DNA of 64,000 nt, taken from assembly GCF_900116285.1 (NCBI RefSeq), contig NZ_FPAJ01000001.1, positions 372,001-436,000 on the forward strand. The letters are read 5' to 3'. Source of the DNA: Sulfitobacter marinus (GTDB taxonomy: Bacteria > Pseudomonadota > Alphaproteobacteria > Rhodobacterales > Rhodobacteraceae). This document shows positions 43,661 through 52,372 of the stretch, in pieces. A program made the position numbers and the translations under genes. The notes beneath the pieces are model-generated. The model was not told the origin of the DNA and did not search any database. It worked only from the letters and a program-made list of their open reading frames with translations. Each line of letters opens with the position of its first letter. The first letter of the stretch is position 1.

Positions 43661-44992
43661 ATGCAGGTCAACGAGACGCTGAACGAAGGTCTGAAACGCG
43701 GCTATGCCATCACTGTGACAGCAGCTGAGCTGGAGGCCAAGGTCAACGAGAAGCTGGCCGAAGCACAGCCCGAAGTCGAAATGAAGGGCTTTCGCAAAGG
43801 TAAAGTACCTATGGCGCTGCTGAAAAAGCAGTTCGGTCAAAAGGTTATGGGCGAAGCCATGCAAGAAGCCATCGATGGTGCCATGCAAGAGCATTTCGAA
43901 AAGTCCGGCGATCGCCCCGCGATGCAGCCCGATGTGAAAATGGCCAACGAAGACTGGAAAGAAGGCGACGACGTCGAGGTCACCATGACCTATGAAGCGC
44001 TGCCAGAGATTCCTGACGTTGATCTGACATCCATCAAGCTTGAGAAAATGGTCGTCAAAGCCGACGATGCCGCCGTTGAAGAAGCGTTGGCAAACCTGGC
44101 GGAGACCGCGCAAGACTTTGAATCGCGCAAGAAGGGCACCAAAGCCAAAGACGGCGACCAGATCGTGTTCGATTTCTTGGGCAAGGTTGACGGCGAAGCG
44201 TTCGAGGGCGGTGCTGCTGAGGATTATCCTTTGGTACTGGGTTCGAACTCCTTCATTCCCGGTTTTGAAGAGCAGCTGGTTGGTGCCGTTGCGGGCGAAG
44301 AAAAGGACGTTACCGTTTCTTTCCCGGATGATTACCAAGCTGAGCATCTGGCCGGCAAAGAGGCCGTGTTTGAATGCAAAATCAAAGACGTTAAAAAGCC
44401 TGTCGCTGCCAAGATCGATGACGAACTGGCAACCAAGTTTGGTGCAGAAGATCTGGCCGGTTTGAAGACACAAATCGCCGAACGTCTGGAAGCCGAATAC
44501 ATGGGCGCATCCCGCGCTGTGATGAAGCGCGGCCTGCTGGACGAGCTGGACAAGCTGGTCAGCTTTGATCTGCCACCGTCCTTGCTGGACGCTGAAGCAG
44601 GACAAATCGCGCATCAGCTGTGGCACGAAGACAACCCTGATGTTCAGGGCCATGACCACCCAGAGATCGAAACCACGGAAGAGCACAAGACACTGGCAGC
44701 ACGCCGCGTTCGTCTTGGCCTGCTGTTGGCAGAGCTGGGTCAGAAGGCCGAAGTTCAGGTGTCTGACGCCGAGATGACCCAAGCGATCATGAATCAGGCA
44801 CGTCAGTACCCGGGTCAAGAGCGCCAGTTCTTTGAATTCGTTCAGCAGAACCAGCAAATGCAGCAGCAGCTGCGTGCGCCATTGTTTGAAGACAAGGTTG
44901 TTGATCACGTGTTTGAACAAGCAACATTGAAGGAAAAAGAAGTGTCTAAAGAAGACCTTCAAAAAGCTGTTGAAGCGCTGGAAGACGAATAA
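43661..44992 (+). CDS. tig: trigger factor
   Basis: Ribosome-bound chaperone and peptidyl-prolyl isomerase of 443 residues. The ribosome-docking signature [17 protein letters not shown] is near residue 45. The FKBP-like domain (about 150-245) shows [20 protein letters not shown] and [18 protein letters not shown], and a long helical, Gln-rich C-terminal part completes it. Length and order are standard. Confidence 0.96.
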   Translation: MQVNETLNEGLKRGYAITVTAAELEAKVNEKLAEAQPEVEMKGFRKGKVPMALLKKQFGQKVMGEAMQEAIDGAMQEHFEKSGDRPAMQPDVKMANEDWKEGDDVEVTMTYEALPEIPDVDLTSIKLEKMVVKADDAAVEEALANLAETAQDFESRKKGTKAKDGDQIVFDFLGKVDGEAFEGGAAEDYPLVLGSNSFIPGFEEQLVGAVAGEEKDVTVSFPDDYQAEHLAGKEAVFECKIKDVKKPVAAKIDDELATKFGAEDLAGLKTQIAERLEAEYMGASRAVMKRGLLDELDKLVSFDLPPSLLDAEAGQIAHQLWHEDNPDVQGHDHPEIETTEEHKTLAARRVRLGLLLAELGQKAEVQVSDAEMTQAIMNQARQYPGQERQFFEFVQQNQQMQQQLRAPLFEDKVVDHVFEQATLKEKEVSKEDLQKAVEALEDE

Positions 44993-45022
44993 GTCTGACG
45001 ACCTTCACGGTGAAAATTAGCG

Positions 45023-45050
45023 AAGGGCCATCCGTTTGGGTGGCCCTTTT
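45023..45050 (+). terminator. terminator of tig
   Basis: AAGGGCCATCC pairs with GGGTGGCCCTT around a four-base loop, then a short T run, 31 bp after the tig stop. Confidence 0.8.
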
Positions 45051-45065
45051 GCTATCTGGCAGTGG

Positions 45066-45108
45066 CGGAATTTTTCAAAATTCCGGGCCGGAAGATTCGA
45101 ATTTTCCG
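45066..45108. repeat. double-hairpin palindromic element, copy B
   Basis: GGAATTTT-tc-AAAATTCC (perfect) is followed by GGGC and then CGGAAGATT-cg-AATTTTCCG (one G-T pair). It matches the reverse complement of the element at 29857-29902 and likewise lies between convergent genes, here tig and the lytic transglycosylase, touching the latter's stop. Confidence 0.72.
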
Positions 45109-45109
45109 A

Positions 45110-45586
45110 TCACCCTTTGCGCAGGCCGGTTTCCACGAGCATGCCGCGTTTTTTGGCCTCAAAGTAATAGCCACTGGCATACCATTTGATCGCCGTCGCG
45201 TGATCGCCATCTGCAAGCAGCCAAGCGCCGCGCAGATATTTCACGCCGTATTTCAGGTTCACATCAGGGTTCAGCAGATCATCCGAGCTGCCCTGAAAGC
45301 CCATCCCGCGCGCTGTGGCGGGTAGTATCTGCAACAGCCCGTAATAGGTGCCATTGCGGGCCTCTGGGCGGTGTGTGCTTTCGCGAATTGCCAAGCGATG
45401 TACCAGCGGGCGGGGAACCTCGTAAAAGTCGGCCCATTTGTTAATCAACCCGCGCAGTTCCGGTGTTTCATTCGGGTGAAGCTGCATTTTAGGGGCTGGG
45501 CCGGGGGACGACGTGCCTGCGCAAGCGGCAAGGGCGGTGGAGCATACGATCATCTGGCACAAAAGGCGGCGGGATAGGGCTGTCAT
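45110..45586 (-). CDS. lytic transglycosylase, SLT domain lipoprotein
   Basis: Protein of 158 residues from the ATG at 45586; an ATG 27 bases upstream is also possible. The N-terminus has a lipobox-like STALAAC, so lipid attachment at the cysteine is likely. The SLT domain shows RLAIRESTHRPEARNGTYYGLLQILPATARGMGF, with the catalytic glutamate in RES, and YGVKYLRGAW. It should cut peptidoglycan glycan strands in the periplasm. Stands alone. Confidence 0.9.
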   Translation of the reverse strand: MTALSRRLLCQMIVCSTALAACAGTSSPGPAPKMQLHPNETPELRGLINKWADFYEVPRPLVHRLAIRESTHRPEARNGTYYGLLQILPATARGMGFQGSSDDLLNPDVNLKYGVKYLRGAWLLADGDHATAIKWYASGYYFEAKKRGMLVETGLRKG

Positions 45587-45795
45587 CTGGGCACTCTGGT
45601 TTTTGCTAGGCAAACACTACAACGGACGCGATGTCGCGCAACTGTGGCGGTATTGCATGGGCAGAGGGGTGCCCAAACCAGCTCTGATCGGCGTAGAACC
45701 GCAGATCGGGGGCATTGGCGTGCAAAAAATTTCTTTCGTGGGGCCGGTTCTATCAATGGTTATCGGCAGAGGTAAATAGAGCCCCCCAAAATGAA

Positions 45796-45828
45796 AACGC
45801 CGCCCCCGGTCAATGCGGGGACGGCGTT
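45796..45828 (-). terminator. terminator of the rpsF-rpsR-rplI operon
   Basis: On the minus strand AACGCCG-t-CCCCG pairs with CGGGG-g-CGGCGTT and is followed by TTTTCATTTT. It lies 25 bp past rplI. Confidence 0.85.
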
Positions 45829-45852
45829 AAATTTTCTAAGGCATTGAGAGAC

Positions 45853-46473
45853 TTAAGCTTTCGCTTCGTCGTCTTCCTGCGCTTCAACAGCTTCTGCCAG
45901 ATCTTCGTCGTCATTCGCGGCAGAGCCGATATCGTCGAACAATTCGGAAATCTCGAACTCGGCTGCGGCTTCTTCTTCCGCTGCCAGTTCCTGGATCGAC
46001 TTGCCTGCGGCTTGAAGATCGGCCTCTTCAGGGGAACGTGCAACGTTCAGCTGAATGGTGGCTTCGACTTCGGGGTGCAGAACAACTGTTACCTCGTGCA
46101 GGCCCAGATCCTTGATCGGGCTGCGCAGGACAACCTGCTTGCGGTCAACTGTAAAGCCCTCGGCGGTTGCTACTTCGGCGGCGTCACGTGTTGTAACGGA
46201 ACCGTACAAAGCACCCGAATCGGAAGCAGAGCGGATGACGATGAACTGCTGACCGTTCAGCTTGTCCGACATCGCTTCGGCTTCTTTTTTGGTCTCGAGG
46301 TTTTGCGCCTCAAGCTGTGCTTTCTGGCCTTCAAAGGCTTCGATGTTGGCTTTGGAAGCCGACAGCGCTTTGCCTTGGGGCAGCAGATAGTTGCGTGCGT
46401 AGCCGGGCTTTACGTCCACGACTTCGCCCATTTGGCCAAGCTTGGCTACACGTTCCAGAAGGATAACTTGCAT
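45853..46473 (-). CDS. rplI: 50S ribosomal protein L9
   Basis: Ribosomal protein of 206 residues beginning [19 protein letters not shown], followed by [14 protein letters not shown]. The C-terminal domain is present, and beyond it lies an acidic tail of about 50 residues ([28 protein letters not shown]), longer than the 149 residues of the E. coli protein but seen in related alphaproteobacteria. Last gene of the rpsF-rpsR-rplI operon; AAGGAGAAAG precedes the ATG. Confidence 0.97.
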   Translation of the reverse strand: MQVILLERVAKLGQMGEVVDVKPGYARNYLLPQGKALSASKANIEAFEGQKAQLEAQNLETKKEAEAMSDKLNGQQFIVIRSASDSGALYGSVTTRDAAEVATAEGFTVDRKQVVLRSPIKDLGLHEVTVVLHPEVEATIQLNVARSPEEADLQAAGKSIQELAAEEEAAAEFEISELFDDIGSAANDDEDLAEAVEAQEDDEAKA

Positions 46474-46484
46474 GTGCTTTCTCC

Positions 46485-46712
46485 TTACTTAACGGCGTAG
46501 GGCAGCAAGGCGAGGAAGCGGGCGCGTTTGATGGCACGGGCCAATTCACGCTGCTTTTTCGCAGAAACTGCAGTGATACGGGACGGCACGATTTTGCCAC
46601 GCTCAGAGATGTAGCGCTGCAGCAGACGTGTGTCTTTGTAGTCGATTGCCGGTGCGTTGTCGCCCGAGAAGGGGCAGACTTTACGACGGCGGAAAAATGG
46701 TTTTGCGGCCAT
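46485..46712 (-). CDS. rpsR: 30S ribosomal protein S18
   Basis: Ribosomal protein of 75 residues. [39 protein letters not shown] and [21 protein letters not shown] are all S18 hallmarks. It sits between rpsF and rplI, as usual, and binds 16S rRNA together with S6. Confidence 0.97.
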   Translation of the reverse strand: MAAKPFFRRRKVCPFSGDNAPAIDYKDTRLLQRYISERGKIVPSRITAVSAKKQRELARAIKRARFLALLPYAVK

Positions 46713-46741
46713 GGTTTATGTCCTTTCTTTCAAGCTGATGA

Positions 46742-47104
46742 TCAACGGCGCTCGCGGCGTTCGCCGCGCTCGGGGCGTTCGTCACGTTTTTGCATTTGAA
46801 CGGATGGCAGTTCTTTGTGCTCATCAACTTTGATGGTCAGAACGCGCATTACGTCATCGTGCAAACGCATCAGACGTTCCATTTCCTGAACGGCGGTTGC
46901 AGGTGCATCCGAACGCAGGAAGGCATAGTGGCCCTTGCGGTTTTTGTTGATCTTATAGGCCATCGTTTTGACGCCCCAGTATTCGCTGTCGACAAGTTTG
47001 CCTTCGTTGTCAGCCAATACGGTGCCAAAATGTTCGATAAGGCCCTCTGCTTGCGTGTTGGACAAGTCCTGACGCGCAATCATAACATGCTCATAAAGCG
47101 GCAT
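46742..47104 (-). CDS. rpsF: 30S ribosomal protein S6
   Basis: Ribosomal protein of 120 residues from ATG 47104, with AGGAG correctly placed; a GTG six bases out would sit on the ribosome site. YEHVMIARQDLSN, YWGVKTMAYKINKNRKGHYAFL and MRLHDDVMRVLTIKVDEH are typical, and the tail is Arg/Glu-rich. First gene of its operon. Confidence 0.97.
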   Translation of the reverse strand: MPLYEHVMIARQDLSNTQAEGLIEHFGTVLADNEGKLVDSEYWGVKTMAYKINKNRKGHYAFLRSDAPATAVQEMERLMRLHDDVMRVLTIKVDEHKELPSVQMQKRDERPERGERRERR

Positions 47105-47428
47105 GTGCACTCCTATTTATATCAAGGCGCATTTCATAGGCGAGGCATTTGCGTTTTGCGGCCCCACCACGAGAGACTGCGCGGTTCAAAAGATGATGCA
47201 AAACGAAGGGCCGATATACACGGTTTCGCGTGCAGGGCAAGGGGCAATGCGCTGTGTCAAAAGGGTGTGATCGGCTGCTGTCACTATCACGGATCAAAAA
47301 CCACTGTGCTATACTTTTTGTGCGCGCAACTGTTCATTCTTGCGCAGACAGTGTTTGCCCCTGCTGGGTTGCCTACCGCCGTAATTGCGCCATTTAGTCC
47401 ATATGACAATCCAACCGGAGTATTTATC
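47105..47428. other. 324-bp divergent region between rpsF and yceI
   Basis: No gene is seen. TATACT at 47310-47315 is a possible -10 box for yceI, without a good -35. The rpsF leader (minus strand) is where S6:S18 autoregulatory RNA motifs occur in other bacteria; I could not identify one with confidence. Confidence 0.35.
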
Positions 47429-48004
47429 ATGACTTTCAAATCCATCCTGCTAGCCACGGCCCTGACATTGGGTGCAACATCCGCCTTTGCCGCCGAAAAA
47501 TATGTTCTGGACGCCAGCCACAGCCAGATCGTTTTCACCTATAACCACCTTGGGTTTTCCACAACGACCGGCATGTACAGCGGTTTTGATGGCGAAATCA
47601 TGCTGGACGAAGCAGAGCCTGCGAGTTCTTCTGTCACCGTGTCCTTTCCGGTTATGGATATGATCACCGGCTGGCAGCCGCGCACCGATCACTTTATGTC
47701 CCCAGACTTTTTCGGCGCAGCCGAAGGTGACATGGTGACATTCACGTCGACAGGTATCGAAGTGACAGGCGAGAAAACCGGCCTGATCACCGGCGATTTG
47801 ACCATGAACGGCGTAACGAAATCGGTCGTTCTGGATGCCACGCTGAACCAAATGGGCGATCATCCGATGGCGGGCAAACCTTGGGCCGGTTTCGACGCAA
47901 CAACAACGGTTTTGCGCTCGGACTACAACCTTGGCAAGTTCGCGCCTTTCGTGAGCGACGAAGTCAGCATCAACATTTCCATCGAGGCAATGAAAGCGGA
48001 CTAA
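47429..48004 (+). CDS. YceI-family periplasmic lipid-binding protein
   Basis: Protein of 191 residues from ATG 47429 with a Sec signal (ILLATALTLGATSAFA, cleavage near residue 21) and CCGGAG upstream. The YceI lipocalin-like fold shows YVLDASHSQIVFTYNHLGFS, GDLTMNGVTKSVVLDATLNQ and the C-terminal VSINISIEAM. Such proteins bind isoprenoid lipids, often quinone-like. It converges on a cytochrome b561-YceI fusion, so two YceI domains lie side by side. Confidence 0.92.
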   Translation: MTFKSILLATALTLGATSAFAAEKYVLDASHSQIVFTYNHLGFSTTTGMYSGFDGEIMLDEAEPASSSVTVSFPVMDMITGWQPRTDHFMSPDFFGAAEGDMVTFTSTGIEVTGEKTGLITGDLTMNGVTKSVVLDATLNQMGDHPMAGKPWAGFDATTTVLRSDYNLGKFAPFVSDEVSINISIEAMKAD

Positions 48005-48029
48005 GCTTTCTAGCCAAGTGGTTGAAATG

Positions 48030-48062
48030 AAAACGCCGGGGTTAGTGCCCCGGCGTTTTTTT
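48030..48062. terminator. bidirectional terminator between yceI and the b561-YceI gene
   Basis: AAAACGCCGGGG pairs with CCCCGGCGTTTT around a six-base loop, with A run before and T run after, so it can stop transcription from both convergent genes. Confidence 0.88.
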
Positions 48063-48079
48063 ATTTGGCGGCTGGCCGT

Positions 48080-49282
48080 TTATTGCGCAGCGCGGGTTGC
48101 CGTCAGGGCAATATCAATAGCGACATCAAACCCTAGCGTTCCGGCGTCCGTCACGCTGTCACCAATGGCAAAGGCACGTCTGTCCAAGGTCGTTGTGGCC
48201 TGCATCGTCGCAGTGTCGCCATCAATCGTCAGGCTAAAGGGCAGGGACACCGGCACTGACTGGTCTTTTATTGTGAGCGTGCCGTCGGCGAGATATTCGC
48301 CATTTGTCACCGTAATGTCGGCCGCAAATGTGGCGGTGGGGAAGTTTTCAGCGTTGAAAAAATCCGCGCCCATTGCCTGATCCGTGACTGACCCGAGGGT
48401 GAGCGACGGGATTGCGATTGTCGTGGTGACGTTGCCCGCTTTGCCCTCTGTTACCGTTTCGTCAAAGGAAATGGCGGAGGTCCAATCGCTAAAGCTGCCC
48501 TCGACTGCCGAACCGAACTGGCTGACGGTGACGCCGATTGTGCCATCTTGGACCGTCCATTCGGATGCCACCTGCTCCAAAGCGGGCGCAGGGGCCGCGC
48601 CGCCATTCTCGCCAGACAGGCCCACGGCAGCGCTTGCGGCCACAGTGGCTAGCCAGATCGCCGCAGCGGTCAGCACGGGTGCGCTGCTGTGATGTTGGGC
48701 AGGCATGGGGCCGATGGGCGGTTCGCCCGGCAGCATGCGCCGCAGGGTCGAATCGCGATCGATAAAGTGGTGTTTCAGCGCGCCAGCAAAATGCAGGAAC
48801 AACGCGCCCATGAGAACTTTGCCGGAAATGACGTGAATGGCACCAAATAAATGTTCTACATCAGTGCTTTTCGGGACCAGTGGCAAATTTTGGCCAAAGG
48901 GCCACCAGATCGGCGCGAAACCTGACGCGGCGGCGTGGCTGATCCAACCTGCAAGTGGCACAATCACGAGCGACGCGTAGAGCACCCAATGCACGGTTCC
49001 CGCCAGCCAGCTTTCCAGCTTTTTATCCGCGTTCAGCAGCCCCGGTTTGGGTTGGCTTATCGCCCAGATGATCCGTGCCAGCGCCACAAAAAACACCGAA
49101 ACACCCATGGTTTTATGGATCGAGAAGAACCATGCTTTTTGCGTCAGCTGGTCTTGGGTCTCATAGGGTAAATCCTCGGCAAACATGCCAGACCCGATCA
49201 AAGCGATAATCAGTAAAGCCGTCAGCCAGTGAAAAAACTTTGTGACGCCGCCGTAGCGGATTGCGGTGTTGCTAATGGCCAT
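48080..49282 (-). CDS. cytochrome b561-YceI fusion protein
   Basis: Protein of 400 residues. Residues 1 to about 190 are a four-helix di-haem cytochrome b561 with histidines in KFFHWLTALLI, SIHKTMGVS, TVHWVLYAS and GAIHVISGKVL. A single helix and Pro/Ala linker (about 205-235) lead to a YceI domain (about 240-400: WTVQDGTIGVTVSQFGSAVEG, ADGTLTIKDQSVPVSLPFSL, VAIDIALTA). This suggests electron exchange between a periplasm-facing quinone-like ligand held by YceI and the membrane cytochrome. Confidence 0.9.
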   Translation of the reverse strand: MAISNTAIRYGGVTKFFHWLTALLIIALIGSGMFAEDLPYETQDQLTQKAWFFSIHKTMGVSVFFVALARIIWAISQPKPGLLNADKKLESWLAGTVHWVLYASLVIVPLAGWISHAAASGFAPIWWPFGQNLPLVPKSTDVEHLFGAIHVISGKVLMGALFLHFAGALKHHFIDRDSTLRRMLPGEPPIGPMPAQHHSSAPVLTAAAIWLATVAASAAVGLSGENGGAAPAPALEQVASEWTVQDGTIGVTVSQFGSAVEGSFSDWTSAISFDETVTEGKAGNVTTTIAIPSLTLGSVTDQAMGADFFNAENFPTATFAADITVTNGEYLADGTLTIKDQSVPVSLPFSLTIDGDTATMQATTTLDRRAFAIGDSVTDAGTLGFDVAIDIALTATRAAQ

Positions 49283-49424
49283 TTGGGTCTCCGGGTTATG
49301 GGGTTATAGTTTACGTCAAAGCGGTGCGCGGCGGCAATTACGGATATGCGCACAGGGTCGGTGCAGGCTTGTTTGCGCTGACCCCACAGGATAAAGCCGT
49401 TTTAATCAGAAACGGGGGGACCTT

Positions 49425-50357
49425 ATGAGCATTGCATTTGTATATCCGGGCCAAGGCGCGCAAACCATCGGCATGGGCCGTGATCTGGCGGATGCCTATC
49501 CAGCGGCCAAGGCCGTGTTTGACGAGGTCGACGAGGCGCTTGGTGAAAAACTGTCGACATTGATCTGGGAAGGCGAGGCCGAGGCGTTGACCCTGACCCA
49601 GAACGCGCAGCCTGCGTTGATGGCCACATCGATGGCCGCCATGGCCGCGCTGAACGCCGAAGGGATTACCGTTGAAAAGGCCGCATTTGTTGCGGGCCAT
49701 TCCTTGGGTGAATACGCAGCACTTTGTGCGGCAGGCACATTTTCGCTGGCAGACACGGCGCGCTTGTTGCGCATCCGTGGCCGCGCCATGCAAGCCGCTG
49801 TACCGGTTGGGGAGGGCGCAATGGCTGCCCTGCTGGGGCTGACCTTTGAGCAGGCCGAACAGGTTGCTGCCGACGCGGCCCAAGGCGATGTGTGCCAAGT
49901 CGCCAACCAGAACGACCCGGCGCAAAACGTTGTGTCAGGCAGCAAGGCAGCCGTCGAACGTGCGCTTGATCTGGCCAAGGCCGCCGGGGCGAAACGCGCC
50001 TTGCTGCTGCCGGTGTCTGCACCGTTCCACTGCGCGCTGATGGCCCCCGCTGCCGAGGAAATGGCCGAAGCCTTGGCCGGCGTGACGATGAATGCGCCCT
50101 CGGTACCGGTCGTGGCAAACGTGGTGGCCGAGGCCGTCAGCGATCCCGACCAGATCCGCAAGTTGTTGATCGAACAGGTCACTGGGCAGGTGCGGTGGTT
50201 GTCGTCGGTGGAATGGATGGGCGCGCAGGGCGTCACCGAGATCTGGGAAATCGGTGCGGGCAAAGCATTGTCCGGCATGATCCGCCGCATCAACAAGGAA
50301 ATAACTTGTGTGAATGTCGGCACCGCCGCAGATGCAGCGGCAATGAACACCGCGTAA
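49425..50357 (+). CDS. fabD: malonyl-CoA:ACP transacylase
   Basis: Enzyme of 310 residues that loads malonate onto ACP. VYPGQGAQTIGMGRDL at the start, the active serine in GHSLGEYAALCAAG, VSAPFHCALM with the catalytic histidine, and WEIGAGKALSGM near the end. First gene of the fabD-fabG-acpP-fabF cluster. Confidence 0.97.
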   Translation: MSIAFVYPGQGAQTIGMGRDLADAYPAAKAVFDEVDEALGEKLSTLIWEGEAEALTLTQNAQPALMATSMAAMAALNAEGITVEKAAFVAGHSLGEYAALCAAGTFSLADTARLLRIRGRAMQAAVPVGEGAMAALLGLTFEQAEQVAADAAQGDVCQVANQNDPAQNVVSGSKAAVERALDLAKAAGAKRALLLPVSAPFHCALMAPAAEEMAEALAGVTMNAPSVPVVANVVAEAVSDPDQIRKLLIEQVTGQVRWLSSVEWMGAQGVTEIWEIGAGKALSGMIRRINKEITCVNVGTAADAAAMNTA

Positions 50358-50403
50358 ACCCACCCGATAAATACGGCGCAAGCCGCGACTAAAGGATATT
50401 TAT

Positions 50404-51141
50404 ATGTTTGATTTAACAGGTAAAAACGCGCTGATCACCGGGGCATCCGGGGGCATTGGGGCCGATATCGCACGCAGTTTGCATGCCCAAGGCGCGACCG
50501 TGGGACTGTCTGGCACCCGCACTGAGCCGCTTGAGGCGCTCAAGGCCGAGCTGGGCGAACGTGCCCATGTTTTGCCCTGTAACCTAAGCGATATGGACGC
50601 TGTCGAAGCCCTGCCCAAACAGGCGATCGAGGCGATGGGGTCGGTTGATATTTTGGTCAACAACGCCGGTATCACCCGCGATAACCTGTTTATGCGCATG
50701 TCGGATGACGAATGGAATTCGGTGATCAACGTGAACCTCACCGCAACGTTCAAACTGTGCAAAGGCGTGATGCGCGGCATGATGAAATCCCGCTGGGGCC
50801 GGATCGTAAATATCTCAAGCGTCGTGGGGGCAACGGGGAACCCCGGACAGGCCAATTACGCTGCATCCAAGGCCGGTATGGTGGGGATGTCAAAGTCGCT
50901 CGCTTATGAAGTTGCCAGCCGCGGCATCACGGTGAACGCGATTGCACCGGGCTTTATCACCACGGCGATGACCGAAAAACTGACCGATGATCAGAAAACG
51001 GGAATCATGTCGCAAATTCCCGCCGCACGCATGGGTGAGCCGGCGGAAATCGCCGCTGCCGTTGTTTATCTGGCCAGCGCAGAAGCGGCTTATGTTACAG
51101 GGACCACCTTGCATGTGAATGGTGGTATGGCCATGTTATAG
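50404..51141 (+). CDS. fabG: 3-oxoacyl-ACP reductase
   Basis: SDR enzyme of 245 residues reducing 3-oxoacyl-ACP with NADPH. ITGASGGIGADIARSLH, NNAGITRDNLFMRM, the serine in IVNISSVVGATGNPGQ, YAASKAGMVGMSKSLA and ITVNAIAPGFI are exact FabG marks. It lies 46 bp after fabD and 201 bp before acpP. Confidence 0.96.
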   Translation: MFDLTGKNALITGASGGIGADIARSLHAQGATVGLSGTRTEPLEALKAELGERAHVLPCNLSDMDAVEALPKQAIEAMGSVDILVNNAGITRDNLFMRMSDDEWNSVINVNLTATFKLCKGVMRGMMKSRWGRIVNISSVVGATGNPGQANYAASKAGMVGMSKSLAYEVASRGITVNAIAPGFITTAMTEKLTDDQKTGIMSQIPAARMGEPAEIAAAVVYLASAEAAYVTGTTLHVNGGMAML

Positions 51142-51342
51142 CGGCGCGCTGCAAAGCGTTTGCCAAACTTGCGTCTTATGCTAAAGGAGGCGCAGAAACG
51201 AATTTGGGAAGGCTTGATCGCCCCCCATGTCTTGTGTCAACAAGAACCATAGCCGCCCCTCGGGGCACGATCCAAACGGGCCTGCAGGCTTTGGGCGGAA
51301 ACAGAAGAGGGCAAGAGTTGCCCGAATGAATGAGGACAGATT

Positions 51343-51576
51343 ATGAGCGACGTCGCAGAACGCGTAAAGAAAATCGTAGTAGAGCACCTGGGTGTTGAAG
51401 AGGACAAAGTTGTTGAGAACGCGTCGTTCATCGACGATCTTGGCGCAGACAGCCTGGACACTGTTGAACTGGTGATGGCGTTCGAAGAAGAATTCGGCAT
51501 CGAAATCCCAGATGACGCAGCTGAAAACATCCAAACCTTCGGCGACGCGGTCAAATTCATCAAAGAAGCTTCCTAA
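51343..51576 (+). CDS. acpP: acyl carrier protein
   Basis: Acidic 77-residue carrier. The phosphopantetheine serine is in [20 protein letters not shown], followed by [29 protein letters not shown] precedes the ATG. A 201-bp leader separates it from fabG, consistent with an own promoter for this highly expressed gene; I cannot assign the promoter boxes. Confidence 0.98.
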   Translation: MSDVAERVKKIVVEHLGVEEDKVVENASFIDDLGADSLDTVELVMAFEEEFGIEIPDDAAENIQTFGDAVKFIKEAS

Positions 51577-51624
51577 GCCTTCTTTCGATGGCCCGCGACG
51601 CGGGTTGATCAGTAAAAATTCTAG

Positions 51625-51664
51625 AAAACGGCGTTCTTTCAAATGGAAAGGACGCCGTTTTTTT
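51625..51664 (+). terminator. terminator of acpP
   Basis: AAAACGGCGT pairs with ACGCCGTTTT, with an inner CTTTC/GAAAG stem and an A+T loop, then a T run. Strong, 48 bp past acpP. Confidence 0.9.
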
Positions 51665-51753
51665 CGTTTGATTTGGCGATTTTACTTGTTTCACCACCGC
51701 AGGTTGGGTGAAAGTGGCGGCGTAATAAGTTTAGCGTGAAAGTAATTCACCAT

Positions 51754-52287
51754 ATGTCTCGAGCTGTACCAACGATCAACACCGCCCGACTGACCTTGAG
51801 GTCAATGCGTTCCGATGATTTCGCCCGTTTTGCGGAAATCTGGGCCACGCCTGAGGTCGTCACCCACATCAGCGGCAAACCCTGGCCAAAAGCGCGGTCT
51901 TGGGATGCATTTTTGCGCAACGCCGGTCATTGGCAGGTCGCGGGATTTGGCCAATGGGCAATCCAGCCGCGCGGCACCCTTGAGATGGCGGGGCAGACCG
52001 GGTTTTTCTTTGGTGCGCGCGGATTTGGTGATGATTTCGACCCTTATCCCGAGGCCGGGTGGGTTTTGTCCCCAGATGCGCAGGGCAACGGGTTGGGCCT
52101 TGAGGCGGCGACTGCGGCCCATGATTGGTTTGACCGCGTTGTGACCGGACGCACCGTCTGTATGATTGATGCGCAAAACGATGTGTCGCTGCATTTGGCC
52201 GATACATTGGGCTATGCGACGCTACGCAATGTAGAGGTCGAGGGCACCAATGTGCGTCTGATGACACGCAAAGGCCCGCCGAACTGA
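51754..52287 (+). CDS. GNAT-family N-acetyltransferase
   Basis: Acetyltransferase of 177 residues (RimJ/RimL-like) from ATG 51754; a GTG at 51736 would add six residues. TINTARLTLRSMRSDDFARFAEIW at the start and the acetyl-CoA site GWVLSPDAQGNGLGLEAATAA are typical, and the end is VRLMTRKGP. It lies between acpP and fabF, unrelated to fatty acid synthesis as far as can be seen. Acceptor unknown. Confidence 0.87.
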   Translation: MSRAVPTINTARLTLRSMRSDDFARFAEIWATPEVVTHISGKPWPKARSWDAFLRNAGHWQVAGFGQWAIQPRGTLEMAGQTGFFFGARGFGDDFDPYPEAGWVLSPDAQGNGLGLEAATAAHDWFDRVVTGRTVCMIDAQNDVSLHLADTLGYATLRNVEVEGTNVRLMTRKGPPN

Positions 52288-52372
52288 AATGGAACTGGTC
52301 TATCGCGTCTTGAAATTCGACACGGTGCCAAGGTATAGCCGACCAACGTAGAAATGCACCAAGGGGCTTGAT

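Noticed and set aside
43643-44962. Minus-strand frame of 439 codons opposite tig
   Set aside because: Mirror of trigger factor codons; no start signal and hydrophobic low-complexity sequence.
51179-51253. Twenty-four-codon frame in the fabG-acpP gap
   Set aside because: It has no ribosome site before its ATG, no sequence pattern, and lies in the acpP leader.
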